A stretch of DNA of 42,955 bases from an uncultured Luminiphilus sp. (GCA_938091995.1 CALKNZ010000014.1:1-42955), one strand, 5' to 3'; counted from the stretch's first letter, positions 18,224 to 27,161 are shown. Notes: generated by a model not told the origin, from the sequence alone. Translations and numbers: made by a program.

Positions 18224-18872
18224 GCGTAATGCAGACTCAGGCAGCATAAATACAACGGGGGCGGTGATACTGGCGGCCGGCTCGGGTAGTCGCCTGGGAC
18301 ACCGCCCTAAATGCCTTTTAGAACTCGATGGGGTCCCCCTTATCCAGCGGCAAATTAGGGCCATTAGCGCCCTGGGGCCTATAGAGATCGTCATTGTTTT
18401 AGGGCATCACAGCCATCTCATTGCGCCTTTTTTATTAGATCAACCGGTAACCACAACGTATCAACCCAGTGACCACCATCATCAGTCAGATTCAGTGCGT
18501 CTGGGCGTTTCGAAACTCTCTCCACAGGTACGCAACGTCCTAATTTGCCCCTCGGATTTACCCTTACTGACTACCAAAGACTATCGTGCCGTCTTTAATA
18601 CGTTTCAACAGCGCCCCCCAACCGTCCACTTTGTCGGGCCGGAGGTGGACGGCATTCCTGGCCATCCGGTTATTTTTGACGGTGAAATCAAAGATCAAAT
18701 CACGTCGGGAAACAAAACCTTTGGCTCAGGCGCATGGCGTCAAGCCCATCACGCGCACAGCCTACGCTGGCGTTCCAACAACACTCACTTTATTCGTGAC
18801 ATTGACAGTGAGGAAGATCGCACCCGATTCGAATTTGAAACACAACGTCAGCTGCGATGGCCTAAGGCTTAG
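18213..18872 (+). CDS. MobA/MocA-like nucleotidyltransferase
   Basis: A 219-residue protein from the ATG at 18213; a longer frame from 18141 lies wholly inside the preceding gene. The nucleotide-binding signature AVILAAGSGSRLGHRPKCLLEL at about 16-37 and the metal-binding ICPSDLPLLT near 112-121 place it in the NTP_transf_3 group with MocA, MobA and related cytidylyl- or guanylyltransferases. The segment DGIPGHPVIFDGEI resembles MocA, where a G-N/H-P motif follows. It would transfer a nucleotide to a cofactor or sugar phosphate, but the substrate cannot be told from sequence. The start lies 11 bases inside the TauE-like gene, so it is probably co-translated with the cbb3 accessory genes. Its last codons fall inside the heptanucleotide repeat. 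Confidence 0.8.
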   Translation: MMLERNADSGSINTTGAVILAAGSGSRLGHRPKCLLELDGVPLIQRQIRAISALGPIEIVIVLGHHSHLIAPFLLDQPVTTTYQPSDHHHQSDSVRLGVSKLSPQVRNVLICPSDLPLLTTKDYRAVFNTFQQRPPTVHFVGPEVDGIPGHPVIFDGEIKDQITSGNKTFGSGAWRQAHHAHSLRWRSNNTHFIRDIDSEEDRTRFEFETQRQLRWPKA

Positions 18873-18947
18873 GGCTTGGGGCTTGGGGTTTGGAGTTGAG
18901 GGTTGGGGCTTGGGGCTTGGGGCTTTGAGCTTTGGGCTTCGAGCTAA
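18864..18947 (+). repeat. 12-unit tandem heptanucleotide repeat (consensus GGGCTTG), G-quadruplex-prone
   Basis: Twelve consecutive 7-base units without any insertion or deletion, consensus GGGCTTG, ranging from perfect copies (18906-18912 and 18913-18919) to degenerate edge units. The array begins within the last two codons of the nucleotidyltransferase gene and runs into the gap before the convergent rarD. Four G-tracts of three or four bases spaced by 2-3 bases occur around 18900-18923, a strong G-quadruplex pattern on the plus strand. A small hairpin (CCGCT, ACTC, AGCGG at 18950-18963) follows. The rest of the gap to 19013 shows nothing else. Confidence 0.9.
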
Positions 18948-19013
18948 GCCCGCTACTCAGCGGTTGGCCACGCTTACAATAAGGCACCCATTCATTTTAG
19001 CGTCGTCTGTCGG

Positions 19014-19910
19014 TCAGAGCCCTTTTTTGCTATTACGACGCAGAGACCTAAAATTGTCGAATAAAATAAAAGCAAGGCCGCACCATACAATGAGAAATGA
19101 GGCCAGTGTCACTGGGGTTATAGATTCACCCAATATTGTTTGGGCAACCACCAGCTGCAATGAGGGCCCAAGGTAAGAGAACAGGCCCACTGTGGACATG
19201 GGTAAAATTCGAGCCGAAGCAACGTGTGTCAGAAGCGGTACTGCGGTGAGTGCCCCAGCACCCAGCAGAAATAGGTCTGTGCGTAAGCCGTATTCGAAAA
19301 GCCCTCCTCCCTGGTGCAAAAGGAGCCACATCGCACCAACGGGCATCAGGAACAGCGATTCCATAAACAGCCCCTGAATCGCATCAGCCTGAATGTACTT
19401 ACGAATGACGCTATAAGTGGCGAAAGAAATCGATAGTGTCAGGGACACAACCGGCAGCGTACCCACAGCCACTAACTGAACAGTCACAGCCAGCACCGCC
19501 AGCACCATGGCAATCTGCTGTGGCCGGGTGGGATGCTCTTTGAAGACAAGAACACCCGCCATAGCGGTCAGTATGGGTAACATGAAGTAACCCAAACTAG
19601 CCTCAGTAGCGCGACCGTTGGTGACAGCGAAAAGGAACACACCCCAATTGATGGATATCAGTAGTGCCGCCAACGCGGTGAACTTCAAAGTGTGCCAGTC
19701 TTTAAGCAACAGCAGCGTTGATCTAAAACGACCGAAAGCTAACAGGACCAGTAGAACCGCAGGCAATGTCCAAACGCCCCGATGTGCCAAAACGTCCAGT
19801 GGCGGAACGGGTTTTGTTTGTATCCAGTACAGTGCAGCACATCCCCATACTGAGTTAGCAATAAGAGCCAGTAAAATACCCAAGCGATTTTGGGAAGCCG
19901 TCTTCGTCAC
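19014..19910 (-). CDS. rarD: RarD, EamA-family (DMT superfamily) transporter
   Basis: A 298-residue, ten-span transporter, matching the usual RarD length of about 296. It contains two EamA halves with typical segments such as ANSVWGCAALYW, LAHRGVWTLP, NWGVFLFAVTNGRATEASLG and TVGLFSYLGPSLQL. I place the start at the GTG at 19910: GGAG lies 8 bases upstream and the start overlaps the stop of the preceding TSUP gene as GTGA. A longer frame reaches 19970 but would read through the end of that gene. RarD was named for a chloramphenicol-related phenotype; its substrate is not established. Confidence 0.93.
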   Translation of the reverse strand: MTKTASQNRLGILLALIANSVWGCAALYWIQTKPVPPLDVLAHRGVWTLPAVLLVLLAFGRFRSTLLLLKDWHTLKFTALAALLISINWGVFLFAVTNGRATEASLGYFMLPILTAMAGVLVFKEHPTRPQQIAMVLAVLAVTVQLVAVGTLPVVSLTLSISFATYSVIRKYIQADAIQGLFMESLFLMPVGAMWLLLHQGGGLFEYGLRTDLFLLGAGALTAVPLLTHVASARILPMSTVGLFSYLGPSLQLVVAQTILGESITPVTLASFLIVWCGLAFILFDNFRSLRRNSKKGL

Positions 19911-20632
19911 GTGTTCAACTCCAATACCGTCAGGATCACCATACGCAACGCGAGCATAGTGACGATCCATTTAAAAACAGCTTCAAATTTCTTTTGGGGC
20001 ACATACTGTCGACAACGTGTACCCAACCATGCACCCGCGACAACTCCAATACTCATCGCAGTGATCGTTAACCACCAAACATGAAAAGCAAATCCTAATA
20101 GCGCGAAAGCGACAGTGCGTACACCATGGTTGATGGTCATATAAACACCCGTATTGACCACCAGCCATTCACGCTCTGTATTCATACGGTTCAGTACAGC
20201 CGCCCCCAAAGGCCCGGTTGCCCCCGCCACCATACCGAGGCCCGTCTGATAAACCCCCAGGGCAAATAAGGCCGAGGGGCCATTGGGTAGAAAACGTTCC
20301 ACAGGCAACCACACGACCAGCAAAATGACTAAACCCGCAACCGCAGGCAATACCGTAAAGCTAACCAGACCGACAGCGGGGCTGCCAATCGCCGCGCCCA
20401 CCAGGCTTCCAAGAGTCAGTGGCAGTAGCAGCTTCAAATCTGCGTAACGAAAAGCAAAACCCACCCGCGCCGCATTACTCATCAATTGCACAAACGCGTG
20501 CACTGGAATAATGGCTGCTAGTGGCATCAAACCGGGCATCACCAGCATAAGCAACACCCCTCCACCCAGACCGATTACCGCAGTCATTAGTGAGGTGGCA
20601 AATCCCGCAAGAGCCAATATGATTAAATCCAC
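19907..20632 (-). CDS. TSUP (TauE/SafE) family permease
   Basis: A 241-residue membrane protein with about eight hydrophobic segments and the TSUP opening LAGFATSLMTAVIGLGGGVLLM, followed by the second-half repeat GVYQTGLGMVAGATGPLGAAVL. TSUP proteins carry anions such as sulfite, sulfonates or organic sulfur compounds across the inner membrane; the substrate here is unknown. The start is a GTG preceded by AGGGA at 6 bases. Its stop overlaps the rarD start by four bases (GTGA), so the two are co-translated. It is not closely similar to the TauE-like protein of the cbb3 cluster, which lacks these GGG motifs. Confidence 0.88.
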   Translation of the reverse strand: MDLIILALAGFATSLMTAVIGLGGGVLLMLVMPGLMPLAAIIPVHAFVQLMSNAARVGFAFRYADLKLLLPLTLGSLVGAAIGSPAVGLVSFTVLPAVAGLVILLVVWLPVERFLPNGPSALFALGVYQTGLGMVAGATGPLGAAVLNRMNTEREWLVVNTGVYMTINHGVRTVAFALLGFAFHVWWLTITAMSIGVVAGAWLGTRCRQYVPQKKFEAVFKWIVTMLALRMVILTVLELNT

Positions 20633-20641
20633 GAAACATCC

Positions 20642-20755
20642 CTACGATTTCTCACTCACCTTCCACAGCGGCTTGCCGTCAACATTGCCATGAATAGCCC
20701 CGGTCATAACTCGGTGAAGGCACTGCGCGGGGCCGCTAGTGTACTCGCTTTTCAT
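20642..20755 (-). CDS. Candidate 37-residue small ORF upstream of the TSUP gene
   Basis: An ATG-started frame encoding a 37-residue hydrophilic peptide that begins MKSEYTSGPAQC and ends NVDGKPLWKVSEKS. Its TAG stop lies 9 bases before the GTG of the TSUP gene and overlaps that gene's ribosome binding site, a typical operon spacing. I do not recognise the product, and there is no convincing ribosome binding site before its own ATG. It could be a leader peptide, a small protein or chance. The composition does not look random, but nothing here proves translation. Confidence 0.3.
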   Translation of the reverse strand: MKSEYTSGPAQCLHRVMTGAIHGNVDGKPLWKVSEKS

Positions 20756-20965
20756 CCCACGGTTTCAGCTGCCAAACGCCGTGTACAACGGGGTTCAAAG
20801 ATTTACGCTGGGTATTGCATCTTGGTGTTGCCACTTAAAGTGCCGGGAACTCAAGAGATCCTCGTAACAGCGTATGGGGGTTTGCTCGTACCACTACTCG
20901 ACCAGAGACAACTTGGGTTTGAAGTGCTCCTATTAATCACGGGAAGCGTCAGATCCTTTTTGACA
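20756..20965. other. Gap between the AddA-like gene and the small ORF/TSUP pair
   Basis: Together with the tentative small ORF this is the only stretch over 300 bases without a firm gene (20633-20965). Frames crossing it on either strand show no recognisable protein. It presumably holds the end of the AddA-like transcript and the promoter of the TSUP-rarD pair. I see no strong terminator; CACTT/AAGTG form a minor 5-bp palindrome near 20835-20845. Confidence 0.5.
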
Positions 20966-23900
20966 TCAAAGGCCCTCTTCAAGGCACAGCCACAGGCTGT
21001 CGGCGGGGAAATAGAGCGCTGTTTTGACACCGGCAGCGCTAGGATCAAAAGCCTCTAACAGCGTGCGATATCGCGCTAACTGCGGCGCATAATGCTGAGC
21101 CTCTCGTGCCAGAAATTGCTGCTCAGTTTCACTGACATTAGGCCGGCTCGTTTTGTAGTCGATCAGCCAGCGACCCCCCGTTTCAGCATCGAGAAACGTA
21201 CGATCGATAATGTGTTGCACCGGCGCCCCCTCTGCGCCGGGTGACATAAGAACTAACTCACTATGAGCCCCAGCATGCTGGCCGAGAATCCAGCGTCCCT
21301 TCTCATCTTTGAGTGTTGTAGAAATCATTATCTTTGCATCAGCCATAGCGTCTGCCAGTGCTTTGCCTTGAAGACCACCATCAACAAGGCCAAATTTCAG
21401 GGCTCCCAAGATCGACTCATCGACATCAGTTGGAAGCACTGAGCGCTGACTCAACAATTCCAAAGCCCTATGAACGACGACACCCACAATTCGCTCAACA
21501 AAATAGCTACCCGTCTGCATCAAAGCCGACGACTCACTATCCGTGCCTAGTGGGTACTGTGCCGCTGGGACTAAGCCACTGCCAAAGTGCTGCGCTGTAA
21601 AGCTAGACAAGGGCAATCGCCAAAGGGGAAGCGCGGGCGTGCTTAATTCTCTATCATTGAGCTGTTCCTCTAGCGATGTGCCACCCACTGGAGGGGAATG
21701 CTCCACACCCTCACCTGACAACGCGTCGTGAAGAATACCCAAGGGAGTCCCGTTCCCGGGCCAAGTTAGCCGAGTTCCATCTACACCATCAATCTGTCCA
21801 GCACCACTTAACCACACGCGGAAACGTGCGCGTGTTACTCCCACATAAAGTAACCGGCGCAACTCAGCCGCGTCCCTGCCTTTTTGTAACCAATTGAGAT
21901 AGTTGTACAAGGTAGGGCCGTTTTTCTGTCGGTCATCAGCAGCAATGAGCAATCGACGCTCTTGTGCCTCTGTATGAAAATGCCAGCGCAATAAGGCACG
22001 ATGATTACCCCGGGTGCCCTTATGAAGAGCTGGCATGAATACATAGTCAAACTGTAGGCCCTTGGCTTTGTGCAGGGTCATAATTTCAACGCCAGACTCG
22101 GCGTGCTCGTGGCTTGCATAGAGTTGATCCAGAGCACTTTCTAGCCAATCAGGATCAAGCCCGATACCTTCGGCATCTGCTCGGGCGAGCAAATCAAAAA
22201 AACTGGTCGCGTCGGCTCTTCCCTGAGCCGTCAAAGTCGATGCCGCCTGCAGCTGCAACCAAATTTGCTCTACCCAAACGCGCAGAGACAGTCGGTCCCG
22301 TCTCGTCTCAGCCCAATCTAAAGCCGCCTGCAGCGATCCGGCTCGGGCAGCGGCGTTTGTATCGAGCAACTCCGCTGCCTGACCAAGAATTTTGCGCAAA
22401 CTGAAGGGTCGCGATTGGTCTTCAATGAGTCGGTAGATATCGGGTAATCCTAAGCCACAAAACGGTGCCCTGAGCAGAGCCAAAGCCGCTATCTCGTCTG
22501 CCGGATTAGCCAACCAGCGGCACAGCGACAAGAGATCCATGACCGCCGCAGAGTGCTGAATCTTTTTGAGGTCTCGCCCTAGGAAAGGTACCTCATGGTG
22601 CTGAAGCGCTGCGATAATGGGTGCTGCGTGACTACGCGCTCTTATCAGAACAGCGATCGTGACCTCAGGTTCGTTTCGATATATGCGGGTGATTTCCTGC
22701 GCTATCCAATCAGCCTCCGCGGCGCCTGAATCATCGGCAAATAAATGGGCCTCTACGGCATTGCCCTCAAGGGCCGCATGAACAGGCACAGCAGGCGTAT
22801 GACTCACCTCACCGCGCTCTGCGTGACTGACCTTAGGTAATACTTGAGCAAAAACACGATTCACCCACTCAACCACCCCAGCTTGTGAGCGAAAATTCTG
22901 TGTGAGTTCGAGAGATTCGAGCGGCAAGTCACCGATACCCGAGGCTTTTGCTTTGAGAAATAGACCCACATCGGCATAGCGAAACCCATAGATAGACTGC
23001 ATGCCGTCACCGACAATAAAAACCGTTCTTGGTGATGCGCCGGTGGCATTATGCTCGTGCCACCCGCGGGTAAGCTTTTCCAGTAAATCGAATTGCTGTG
23101 TCGAAGTGTCTTGAAATTCGTCGACTAAGAGATGTGTTATTTGATAATCAAGACGCAGCGCGAGGTCTGTGGGCTGCTCATCTGATCCCAGAGCCTGTGA
23201 CGCTGCCAGCGCAACATGCGTAAAGTCCACCTGTCCCTCACGCTGAAAGACTAAAAGAAGTTGCGCCTGCAACACTGGAAGCAGGCGAGACAGACGCAAG
23301 ACCAACCCCCAACTGGTGTCATCATCTGATATCACCGGCAGCTCGCGCAACTCAACTAATGCCGCGGGCACCGGCCGTTCATTCATGTCTGTCAGCAAGC
23401 TCTGCAGGCGTGCTTTAGCTTCTGATTTTGCGGGGAATCCTATTTTGACATTAACCCCCCCAGGTTTACGCCATGTGTTGGTATTTGTCAGCAGCATATC
23501 TGCAGCGTGCCGCCAACTTTCAAACCCTTGGTAATCGGCGCTTAAATCCACCTCAGATTTACCCAGTTCGTCAGCAGATAACTGAGCTAACGCCTGTAAC
23601 TCATCACTACAAAACGCAAACTCAGCATCAAGTCGACGGACAACCGACTCAACTAATGCCTCAACAGTGGCCTGCAAAGCACGACCAGCCTCTGCCGGCT
23701 CGGCATGTTGCCCAAGGCTATTGCCCCAGTCACCCCGCCTCGCCAAAAGTGCAACCAGCAGTCCACGCAGGGCTTCCCAATCGTTGTTGAAGTGCAACAA
23801 CAAGCAGCGCAAGTCATCGCCCACCGGCGTATCGCTACCAACCGCAGCAAAAAGCTCAATCACCGCTTTCTCAAATAGCGGTTTATCCCGCTCAGTGATT

Positions 23901-24313
23901 TCAACGGCACCCCCTAAGCCGCTCAATATGGGCATTTGACGGGTAAGATCAGCGCAAAGACTATCGATCGTACGCAGATTAAATTCTTCTGGCGCTAGGG
24001 ACCAGTTACGATTGTCCCCATGAGCCAGCACTGCCAAAGCCAAAGCACGTGTTTGCTGCTCGTGACTTGCCTTGACCTCAACGCCCCGCCGGGCCTCGTC
24101 GAGCTTACTCAGCAGTCGCTCACGCATTTCAGCTGCAGCCTTTCGGGTAAACGTCATCGCCAGTACCTGTTCCGGGCGATCGACCGTAGGCAGCAGTGCT
24201 AAAATGCGTTGCGTGAGTAATTCGGTCTTGCCAGAGCCCGCTGGTGCGGTGACACAAAAGCTGCGTGTCGGATCCAGAGCCGTCAACCTAATCTGCGTGT
24301 CACTAGCACTCAC
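20966..24313 (-). CDS. AddA-like UvrD-family helicase with C-terminal nuclease domain
   Basis: An 1115-residue SF1A helicase. Walker A APAGSGKT is at 23-30, motif Ia AMTFTRKAAAEMRERL at about 53-68, Walker B/motif II LLVDEFQDTSTQQF near 398, motif III GDGMQSIYGFRYAD, motif V-like IMTLHKAKGLQFDYVF, and motif VI YVGVTRARFRVWL. A RecB/AddA-type PD-(D/E)XK nuclease closes the protein, with RTFLDAETGGRWLIDYKTSRP near 1040-1060. With the AddB-like gene upstream it should form an AddAB-type double-strand-break end-resection machine acting before RecA. The GTG start follows AGGAGG and overlaps the upstream stop as GTGA, so the pair is translationally coupled. The exact subfamily name is less certain than the function. 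Confidence 0.92.
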   Translation of the reverse strand: MSASDTQIRLTALDPTRSFCVTAPAGSGKTELLTQRILALLPTVDRPEQVLAMTFTRKAAAEMRERLLSKLDEARRGVEVKASHEQQTRALALAVLAHGDNRNWSLAPEEFNLRTIDSLCADLTRQMPILSGLGGAVEITERDKPLFEKAVIELFAAVGSDTPVGDDLRCLLLHFNNDWEALRGLLVALLARRGDWGNSLGQHAEPAEAGRALQATVEALVESVVRRLDAEFAFCSDELQALAQLSADELGKSEVDLSADYQGFESWRHAADMLLTNTNTWRKPGGVNVKIGFPAKSEAKARLQSLLTDMNERPVPAALVELRELPVISDDDTSWGLVLRLSRLLPVLQAQLLLVFQREGQVDFTHVALAASQALGSDEQPTDLALRLDYQITHLLVDEFQDTSTQQFDLLEKLTRGWHEHNATGASPRTVFIVGDGMQSIYGFRYADVGLFLKAKASGIGDLPLESLELTQNFRSQAGVVEWVNRVFAQVLPKVSHAERGEVSHTPAVPVHAALEGNAVEAHLFADDSGAAEADWIAQEITRIYRNEPEVTIAVLIRARSHAAPIIAALQHHEVPFLGRDLKKIQHSAAVMDLLSLCRWLANPADEIAALALLRAPFCGLGLPDIYRLIEDQSRPFSLRKILGQAAELLDTNAAARAGSLQAALDWAETRRDRLSLRVWVEQIWLQLQAASTLTAQGRADATSFFDLLARADAEGIGLDPDWLESALDQLYASHEHAESGVEIMTLHKAKGLQFDYVFMPALHKGTRGNHRALLRWHFHTEAQERRLLIAADDRQKNGPTLYNYLNWLQKGRDAAELRRLLYVGVTRARFRVWLSGAGQIDGVDGTRLTWPGNGTPLGILHDALSGEGVEHSPPVGGTSLEEQLNDRELSTPALPLWRLPLSSFTAQHFGSGLVPAAQYPLGTDSESSALMQTGSYFVERIVGVVVHRALELLSQRSVLPTDVDESILGALKFGLVDGGLQGKALADAMADAKIMISTTLKDEKGRWILGQHAGAHSELVLMSPGAEGAPVQHIIDRTFLDAETGGRWLIDYKTSRPNVSETEQQFLAREAQHYAPQLARYRTLLEAFDPSAAGVKTALYFPADSLWLCLEEGL

Positions 24314-27027
24314 AGGGCACCCTCCTCTAGATCAACAAGGGTGTCTTCAGATAACTCGCGACTCTGAGCATATCGACAGACACTTCCCAGTGCGCAATAT
24401 CGGCAGGCCTGAGGCTGAGGGTCAACCGCAGCATTGCCTCGCAAAAAATCTTCGGCCAACCCCTCTAATCGATTGCGCCAGATAGCTCTCAGTGCCTCCC
24501 AACTTTCTAAAGACGCGGTTTCATAGCGCTTAACTTGATCTTCTACAGGTATTTCCTTGCCTCCAAGACCCAGCGCCTCGCCCAAAAACACGTACTCGAC
24601 ACCCTCTTGATGTACCCGTCCGAAGGCTATTCCTTCGACACTGTCATTGAGCAGGGCATATAAAGGCAATTGGGCGTCACTGGGGCGCTCTCCTAACCAA
24701 CTTGAGCGCTTGACGCTGCCGGTCTTATAGTCGATCACCACCTCTCGACCGTCATCTAGTCGATCGATTCGGTCGGGTCGTAATTTTAGCGTTAAATCGC
24801 CCAAGGCCAGCTCATGACTGCCCTCTTTCTCAACAACACTGAAGTCACCGACGCGCTGCGCCTCAAGCGCAAGCCAGCTTTGAAGCAAGGCGACAACACG
24901 CTCAATTTCAAGATCGAGACAAGCACTGCCAACCCGCTTTCTGATATTTCGGTGCTGGCGTTGTGCGCGGCTCTCCAAAGACTGTACGGCCCTCTCGGTT
25001 GACTCCTGCACCAGTGACTCAATTTGAGAGGGTGCCGTTACACGCAAGCTGGCACTGTCTTTCAACACCTCCCAGATAAAGTTCAGTGCATCGTGAACGA
25101 TGTTGCCACGCTCTGAAGGCGTCAGTCCAAAAGCCGGAGTAGCCACATTTGCAGGGCCTAGTCGATGCGTTACCCATGCTCGAAACGGACAATTAGACTG
25201 ATTACTGATAACGCTTGCACCACCCCCCCATTGCACCTCAGCGCCTCCCTGAGCAACATTACTCTCGTCCAATGATTCCATCGGTACCGATGGGGGCCAG
25301 TGAAGGGGGACCTCATGCACGATTAGCGGATCATCTGGAGGCACTGTATGTGCTAGCTGACTCGGCAGTATTTCTAGACCTTCCTGAACACTGCCGTAAC
25401 TGGCCCTGACATCACCATGAGTAGACCTCAAGCTGTTAAGTAGCGCCCTTGCAGAAGCCTCAAGCGCCACGCTATCGCTCGTTAACAATCCTAACTCCCG
25501 TTGCAGTCGACGAGGCAAAAAAGGTAATAGCTGAGGCCTTTGGGGTAGCAGGCCCGATTGCAAACCGCAGATCCACAGGGCATCGAATTGCAGACCAACC
25601 ACTTCTAGCGGACCGAAGACCTGTATCGCGGTATCCTCAGTCTTAGGCTGAAAAACCCGATCATCCAGACAGCTTTCCCAAAGCGCAATGAGCTGTTGAA
25701 AAGATAATTCGCCGGTAATTGCATCCTGCTGTACCAGTTCGTCCAATGCGACCTCCAAGCGTTCGAACTGCTGGTACTCCAGAGAATCAAGGGCACCCCG
25801 ACCCGGCCACCGCCAGTTTTTCAGGACATCACGAATCACATCGAGCCAGTCTGAAGGCAGTCGTTTTCCTCGCGTACTTCGATCTGAACGAAAGACTGCC
25901 AGCACACGGGTTAGATGTGATTCCGGGGCCAAAACTTCAGCCAAATGATTCAAATCGCGCTTATCAATATGCTCGCTGGCCAGATCCGTACAGGCCTGAC
26001 GCAACTTCAGCAATCCTGCGTCGTCGAGATCTTCACCCCCATTCAGAAAAGGCGATCGTAACAATGCCAATACCTCACTTCGCAAAAGGCTTGCCCCATC
26101 ATTAGCACTCGCAAGTCGAAGCGCCATCAAGGCATCACGAAACATAGGCGTCTTAGATAGTGGCATACCTGAGGTGAAGTTGACCGGCAGTGCGGCATAA
26201 CGTGACCCGAGACAATCAAACTCTTGTCGTAATTGGTATTCGAGTTCGGGGCGATCACGGTTGAAGTCTAAAAGCACAATAGCCGTGCTCCCCGCGTTGT
26301 CGCGATACCGTTGGGCTGCCCATTTAGCGACGGCCATCGATTCCGCTCGTCGATTGGGAAATTTCTGGGTCGCCTGAGAAGAAAAAATTGCCGTCTCGGG
26401 TGCCGTAGGCGCATGGATAATCGCCAAGTGACTGAGTGCCTGATGGGTCAAGGGTGGTAGCTGCAGAACATGGCAGAGCACTACGGGGATTTTTGATTGA
26501 ACAGGAGCTGTTAACAGGTCGCGATAAATATCGGCACGGGTCGCCCAGGCATTATTTGTCAATCGCGCGGCAAACTCAGAGCACCATCGATCGAAAGTAG
26601 TGCAGTCAGGATCAAAGCTAAACTGACTCCGTTGGGCTTTGTCCTCAGGATCGCCCCCCCACAACAGCCACTGCTGGCGTGCTCGCAGCGCTTGTTCAGC
26701 AGCCGCCACGGGTTGAATCAAACTAAAATCAGCTCGTTTTTTCTGATCGTCTTGAATGACCTGCATCCAAAGCCGTCGCTCTGCAACGCGGCCCAGAAGC
26801 CTTCGGGGCGGCAAATTGCCTGACTCTACCTGCTCACGCCAAACAGATTCCAACCAGCCGTCCACAGGATGGATCGCTGGTGGCCGAACAACCGTCGCAC
26901 CCTCGCTAATTTGCTCCTCAACTACGGCTTGTATCATCACCCGGGAAAGTCGCAGTCCCGGCGTTAAAAATACGGTGCCGTGGACCAAAAATTCTCTAAA
27001 AGGTGTTAAGTCAACGGCCGCTTTCAA
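24310..27027 (-). CDS. AddB-like PD-(D/E)XK nuclease with Fe-S cysteine cluster (TIGR03623-type DNA repair protein)
   Basis: About 905 residues. The N-terminal part follows the helicase-like fold of AddB-type proteins but has no Walker A; TVFLTPGLRLSRVM stands there, so ATP hydrolysis is probably left to the partner. The C-terminal nuclease carries LKLRPDRIDRL and EVVIDYKTGS near residue 762. Four cysteines, one in NCPFRAWVTHRLG near 612 and three in CRYCALGSVCRY near 880, make the iron-staple pattern of AddB and Cas4-like nucleases. The frame opens at a TTG at 27051, but I favour the TTG at 27027, which has GGAG 7 bases upstream; neither is certain. It is followed immediately by the AddA-like gene. 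Confidence 0.88.
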   Translation of the reverse strand: MKAAVDLTPFREFLVHGTVFLTPGLRLSRVMIQAVVEEQISEGATVVRPPAIHPVDGWLESVWREQVESGNLPPRRLLGRVAERRLWMQVIQDDQKKRADFSLIQPVAAAEQALRARQQWLLWGGDPEDKAQRSQFSFDPDCTTFDRWCSEFAARLTNNAWATRADIYRDLLTAPVQSKIPVVLCHVLQLPPLTHQALSHLAIIHAPTAPETAIFSSQATQKFPNRRAESMAVAKWAAQRYRDNAGSTAIVLLDFNRDRPELEYQLRQEFDCLGSRYAALPVNFTSGMPLSKTPMFRDALMALRLASANDGASLLRSEVLALLRSPFLNGGEDLDDAGLLKLRQACTDLASEHIDKRDLNHLAEVLAPESHLTRVLAVFRSDRSTRGKRLPSDWLDVIRDVLKNWRWPGRGALDSLEYQQFERLEVALDELVQQDAITGELSFQQLIALWESCLDDRVFQPKTEDTAIQVFGPLEVVGLQFDALWICGLQSGLLPQRPQLLPFLPRRLQRELGLLTSDSVALEASARALLNSLRSTHGDVRASYGSVQEGLEILPSQLAHTVPPDDPLIVHEVPLHWPPSVPMESLDESNVAQGGAEVQWGGGASVISNQSNCPFRAWVTHRLGPANVATPAFGLTPSERGNIVHDALNFIWEVLKDSASLRVTAPSQIESLVQESTERAVQSLESRAQRQHRNIRKRVGSACLDLEIERVVALLQSWLALEAQRVGDFSVVEKEGSHELALGDLTLKLRPDRIDRLDDGREVVIDYKTGSVKRSSWLGERPSDAQLPLYALLNDSVEGIAFGRVHQEGVEYVFLGEALGLGGKEIPVEDQVKRYETASLESWEALRAIWRNRLEGLAEDFLRGNAAVDPQPQACRYCALGSVCRYAQSRELSEDTLVDLEEGAL

Positions 27028-27161
27028 AGCAAAACTCCAAGTTTTATACAAATCATCACATGACGCTGAATTCTCAGGCAGTTAGAATCCCCAGCGTATT
27101 GGGCATTGTCTATCCACATTGCCGTTTCCGAAGCTCTCTTAAATATTTCAGGCAAACTAGC

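Noticed and set aside
18586..19176. Long plus-strand frame spanning the heptad repeat
   Set aside because: It starts inside the nucleotidyltransferase in another frame and its reading of the repeat gives a low-complexity Gly/Leu/Trp-rich stretch, an artefact of the tandem array.
20690..21058. 122-residue open frame on the plus strand overlapping the end of the AddA-like gene
   Set aside because: About a quarter lies antisense to AddA-like coding sequence, no family is recognisable, and codon choice looks like shadow sequence.
27065..27080. CTG-N10-CAG resembling a LexA box between the AddB-like gene and DAHP synthase
   Set aside because: The inner bases do not fit the CTGT-N8-ACAG consensus, so it is most likely chance.
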